DNA from: JBFGCT01 sp963825565
Lineage (GTDB): Bacteria; Actinomycetota; Acidimicrobiia; Acidimicrobiales; Ilumatobacteraceae
Reading direction: 5' to 3'
NCBI GenBank assembly: GCA_963825565.1
Contig: CAWGTW010000008.1
Span: forward strand, 62,001 to 126,000
DNA: 64,000 nt
In this document: one piece after another, positions 61,785 to 64,000 of the stretch
How positions within the stretch are numbered: position 1 is the first letter of the stretch
How the letters are laid out: every line of letters starts with the position of its first letter
Made by a program: the position numbers and the translations under genes
The notes under the pieces: model-generated
Seen by the model: only the letters and a program-made list of their open reading frames with translations
The model's database searches: none
What the model was told of the DNA's origin: nothing

Positions 61785-62579
61785 ATGGCGACCGACACCC
61801 GCGAACTGCAGTCGATCACCGTCGAGCGAGCCGATGGGATCGTCACGATCACCCTCCGCCGCCCGCACCGGAAGAACGCGATCGATCAGGCGATGTGGGA
61901 CGAGCTGCTCGCCGAGTTCCGGGCGATCGCCGGCAACGCCGACGATCGGGCGGTCGTGATCACCGGGGCCGGCGGCGATTTCTGCGCCGGTGCCGACCTC
62001 TCGGGCGACGACGACGGGCCGCGCCCGCATCAACTCGCCATGATGCGCCATGTCGGCGACGTGTGCCTCGCGCTCTATCGGCTCCCGCAGCCGACGGTCG
62101 CCAAGGTGCGCGGCGTTGCGGTCGGCGCGGGGCTCAACCTGGCGCTGATCTGCGACCTGGTGGTCGCCGGGGACACCGCCCGGTTCTCGGAGATCTTCGC
62201 CCGCCGGGGGCTGAGCATCGACTTCGGTGGCTCGTGGGTCCTGCCCCGCCGGGTCGGGCTGCATCGAGCCAAGGAGCTCGCCCTGTTCGGCGACATCATC
62301 GACGCCGCCGAGGCCGCCGAGATCGGCCTGGTCAACCGGGTACTGCCCGACGACGAGCTCGACTCGTTCGTCGACGGCTGGGCGCGCCGCCTCGCCGCCG
62401 GGCCGCCGATCGCGCTGGCGATGACCAAGCGGCTGCTCAACAACTCCTCCGGGGTCACCCTCGAGGAGGCGCTCGACGACGAGGGGCTGTCCCAGACGAT
62501 CAACTTCTCGACCGCCGACACCGCCGAGGCGATCACCGCCTGGCTGGGCCGGCGGGAGCCCGAGTTCCGGGGCCGCTGA
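61785..62579 (+). CDS. Enoyl-CoA hydratase/isomerase family protein
   Basis: This is a 264-residue crotonase-fold enzyme. Features: VTITLRRPHRKNAIDQAMWD, the first oxyanion-hole segment AGGDFCAGADLSG, the second VRGVAVGAGLNLALICDLVV, and the helix DTARFSEIFARRGLSIDFGG. At the catalytic Glu positions the sequence has GLSIDFGGSW, so Asp replaces the second Glu and the reaction may be isomerase or hydratase. It likely acts on acyl-CoA in fatty acid breakdown. ATG 61785. Divergent from the 36-aa gene. Confidence 0.88.
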   Translation: MATDTRELQSITVERADGIVTITLRRPHRKNAIDQAMWDELLAEFRAIAGNADDRAVVITGAGGDFCAGADLSGDDDGPRPHQLAMMRHVGDVCLALYRLPQPTVAKVRGVAVGAGLNLALICDLVVAGDTARFSEIFARRGLSIDFGGSWVLPRRVGLHRAKELALFGDIIDAAEAAEIGLVNRVLPDDELDSFVDGWARRLAAGPPIALAMTKRLLNNSSGVTLEEALDDEGLSQTINFSTADTAEAITAWLGRREPEFRGR

Positions 62580-62691
62580 ACACGCGACCGTCGCACCCGC
62601 TTCGCCGCGGGCTGCCCTCGCCGGAGCCCGATCGCTGGTTAGCCTGACACGATGATTCGGGCATCGACGACGCGCGAGGTGGCCTGACCGC

Positions 62692-63432
62692 GTGGCTCGG
62701 TCCGCAACCCGTGGCGTGGTGATCGCCGGCCTGATCTGGCTGACGCTCGGCGCGGTCGCAGCCGCCGCCCCGCCGGCCGACACCGTCGTCGACGACGGCC
62801 CGGCCCCGCTGATCGTGGTCCCGCCGGAATGCCCTCCGGTCGTCCGCGCCGACGTCGCGTTCGTCGGGACCGTCGTCGACAAGGACTATCGCACGGTGCG
62901 GTTCCGGATCGATCAGCTGCGGGCGCGGTCGGCGTCGCCGTGGGCGATCGACGGCCTGATCGACGTGCGCTACGGGTCCGACGCCCAGTACCTCGACATC
63001 GGCGCGCAGTACCTGGTCGGTGCGGCCGTCGACCCCTCGATCGGCGTCCTCGCCTCGGCCGTCCGGCCGCCCGAGCCGCTGTTCGGTGGCAATGACGTCA
63101 TCGGCCTCGACGACACCTCGGTCGACTGCATCACGGTGGAGAGCGGGGTCCGCACGCTCCACGTCGACGGGACCAGCGTCGATTCCGGCGTGTTGAGCCC
63201 GCTTCTGCAAGACAAGCGGACCCTTCTGGCGACGATCGGGATCCCGGCGGCGATCGCCTTTGCCGCCCTGCTCGCCCTCGTCGTGCTGCGCATCGCCTGG
63301 CGGTGGGCGATGCTCGGGGTGTTCCAGCTCGGGAGGGCGGCGGTCACGCCCGCGCCGGACCACCGGGCGATCCGGGTCCGCGGCCATCGGGGGAAGCAGG
63401 GCTCGACGGCGAGCCGCGCCCACCAGTCCTAG
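62692..63432 (+). CDS. Exported or membrane-anchored protein, unknown function
   Basis: This is a 246-residue protein. An N-terminal signal (GVVIAGLIWLTLGAVAAAAP) leads to an extracytoplasmic domain (ECPPVVRADVAFVGTVVDKD, DIGAQYLVGAAVDPSIGVLA) with two lone cysteines that may pair. A second membrane helix near residue 190 (GIPAAIAFAALLALVVLRIA) precedes a basic cytoplasmic tail. No family is recognised. The start is GTG 62692. It converges on the nuclease gene, with stops 13 nt apart. Confidence 0.75.
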   Translation: MARSATRGVVIAGLIWLTLGAVAAAAPPADTVVDDGPAPLIVVPPECPPVVRADVAFVGTVVDKDYRTVRFRIDQLRARSASPWAIDGLIDVRYGSDAQYLDIGAQYLVGAAVDPSIGVLASAVRPPEPLFGGNDVIGLDDTSVDCITVESGVRTLHVDGTSVDSGVLSPLLQDKRTLLATIGIPAAIAFAALLALVVLRIAWRWAMLGVFQLGRAAVTPAPDHRAIRVRGHRGKQGSTASRAHQS

Positions 63433-63445
63433 TGCTTCGCGATGG

Positions 63446-64000
63446 TCAGGTGACCATCGCCCGCACCTCGGCCACCGCCTCGCCCCAGCCGGGGACCGCG
63501 AGCTGCTCGGCGTCGGCGTCGGCGCGGCAGTGGATCAGCACGCCGCCGACGACGGCCTCGCCGAGCGCGACCTCGAGCGCGGCCGCGTACGCTGCGAGCT
63601 GGATGCGGTAGCGGGCGATCCGATCGCTCGCCTGCGCCGGGCCGGACCACCGATCGGTCTTGTAGTCGACGATGACGAGACCGTCGCCCGTGCGCACGAG
63701 CAGATCGACGTAGCCTTCGACGATCCGGCTGCCGATCGGCGCGGCGACGAACAGCTCCCGCCAGTGGGGGAGCCCGGCGGCGACCGCTTGCACGATCGGC
63801 GCAGCGATCGCCGAGCGAGCGAGCGCGGCGACGCGCCGGTCGAGGCCGATCACCCCCTCGGCCGCGCACTGGGCACGGGCGAGGGTGTCGATGTCGTGGC
63901 CGTCGGCGAGGTCGCAGAACTGCAGCGTGCCGTGCACCGCCCGTCCGACCGCCGTGCCATAGCGACCCCGCTGCCAAGCCGGAAGGTCGACGTTGACCGG
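63446..64000 (-). CDS. RecB-like PD-(D/E)XK nuclease, C-terminal part (AddA/UvrD type), partial
   Basis: This is the last 185 codons of a larger gene that continues beyond the right edge. The sequence shows the RecB-family nuclease signature: a GRxHG helix (AWQRGRYGTAVGRAVHGTLQ), then VEGYVDLLVRTGDGLVIVDY followed by KTDRW, with D and the D-x-K core, and the Q-x-x-x-Y helix RIQLAAYAAALE. Such domains sit at the C-terminus of AddA/RecB or UvrD-like helicase-nucleases that resect DNA ends. The helicase part is not in view. The frame is open to the edge. Confidence 0.85.
   Translation of the reverse strand, partial: PVNVDLPAWQRGRYGTAVGRAVHGTLQFCDLADGHDIDTLARAQCAAEGVIGLDRRVAALARSAIAAPIVQAVAAGLPHWRELFVAAPIGSRIVEGYVDLLVRTGDGLVIVDYKTDRWSGPAQASDRIARYRIQLAAYAAALEVALGEAVVGGVLIHCRADADAEQLAVPGWGEAVAEVRAMVT

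Overview
The window is high-GC, densely coded chromosomal DNA from an actinobacterium, most likely of the class Acidimicrobiia (Ilumatobacter-like). This placement is inference from gene content: a GTP-type PEP carboxykinase, a SepIVA/DivIVA-like coiled-coil gene next to coaD, frequent GTG starts, and conserved blocks tig-clpP-clpX-folC, mreBCD-mrdA-rodA, rplU-rpmA and rpmF-plsX-acpP-rnc-mutM-smc-ftsY-ffh-rpsP-khpA-rimM-trmD-rplS-yraN. No rRNA is present, and the only complete tRNA is tRNA-Pro(UGG).

Region 1 (1-16.4 kb) is accessory and heavily rearranged. It holds a TPR-like protein, a secreted M6 metalloprotease, a MarR regulator, a decayed block (ABC ATPase remnant joined to a DUF2252 remnant, bracketed by a 32-nt direct repeat), two unknown proteins, a lipoprotein serine hydrolase and a ParDE-type toxin-antitoxin pair. 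A nested transposon stack follows: an IS110-family fragment cut by an IS21-family element, whose istB is in turn cut by an IS1380-family element. Both outer insertions have readable ends and 5-bp target duplications. Next come a decayed tyrosine recombinase and a 2.2-kb segment bounded by a 45-bp duplication of the 3' part of tRNA-Pro. That segment carries an RHH/PemK toxin-antitoxin pair and a YibE/F membrane protein.

Region 2 (16.5-33.3 kb) is core: nucleoside hydrolase, trigger factor and the ClpXP protease, folC, a CBS-domain protein, ndk, the elongasome operon mreB-mreC-mreD-mrdA-rodA (MreC has a large Thr-rich insert), and a B12-radical-SAM/DUF2344 pair.

Region 3 (33.4-47.9 kb) carries RNase E/G, a CPBP-family membrane protein, a short HesB/IscA-like gene with an in-frame UGA, an alkyl-sulfatase-like metallo-beta-lactamase, rplU-rpmA, PEP carboxykinase, a cold-shock-like protein, rpmB, a DhaL/YloV-type gene (frameshifted), recG, nth, rsmD, coaD and a SepIVA-like gene.

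Region 4 (48.1-64.0 kb) is the ribosome, phospholipid, chromosome-structure and secretion block from yceD to yraN, then an enoyl-CoA hydratase, a secreted/membrane protein and the end of a RecB-like nuclease running off the right edge.

The most interesting observation is the candidate selenoprotein at 36327-36632. Its in-frame UGA sits where IscA/HesB proteins have their first metal-binding cysteine, and it is followed by a perfect 6-bp hairpin with a GGUC loop 21 nt downstream, the geometry of a bacterial SECIS element. Two single-base frameshifts in otherwise intact core genes (PEP carboxykinase 3' end, DhaL/YloV gene) may be assembly errors and should be checked before biological meaning is given to them.
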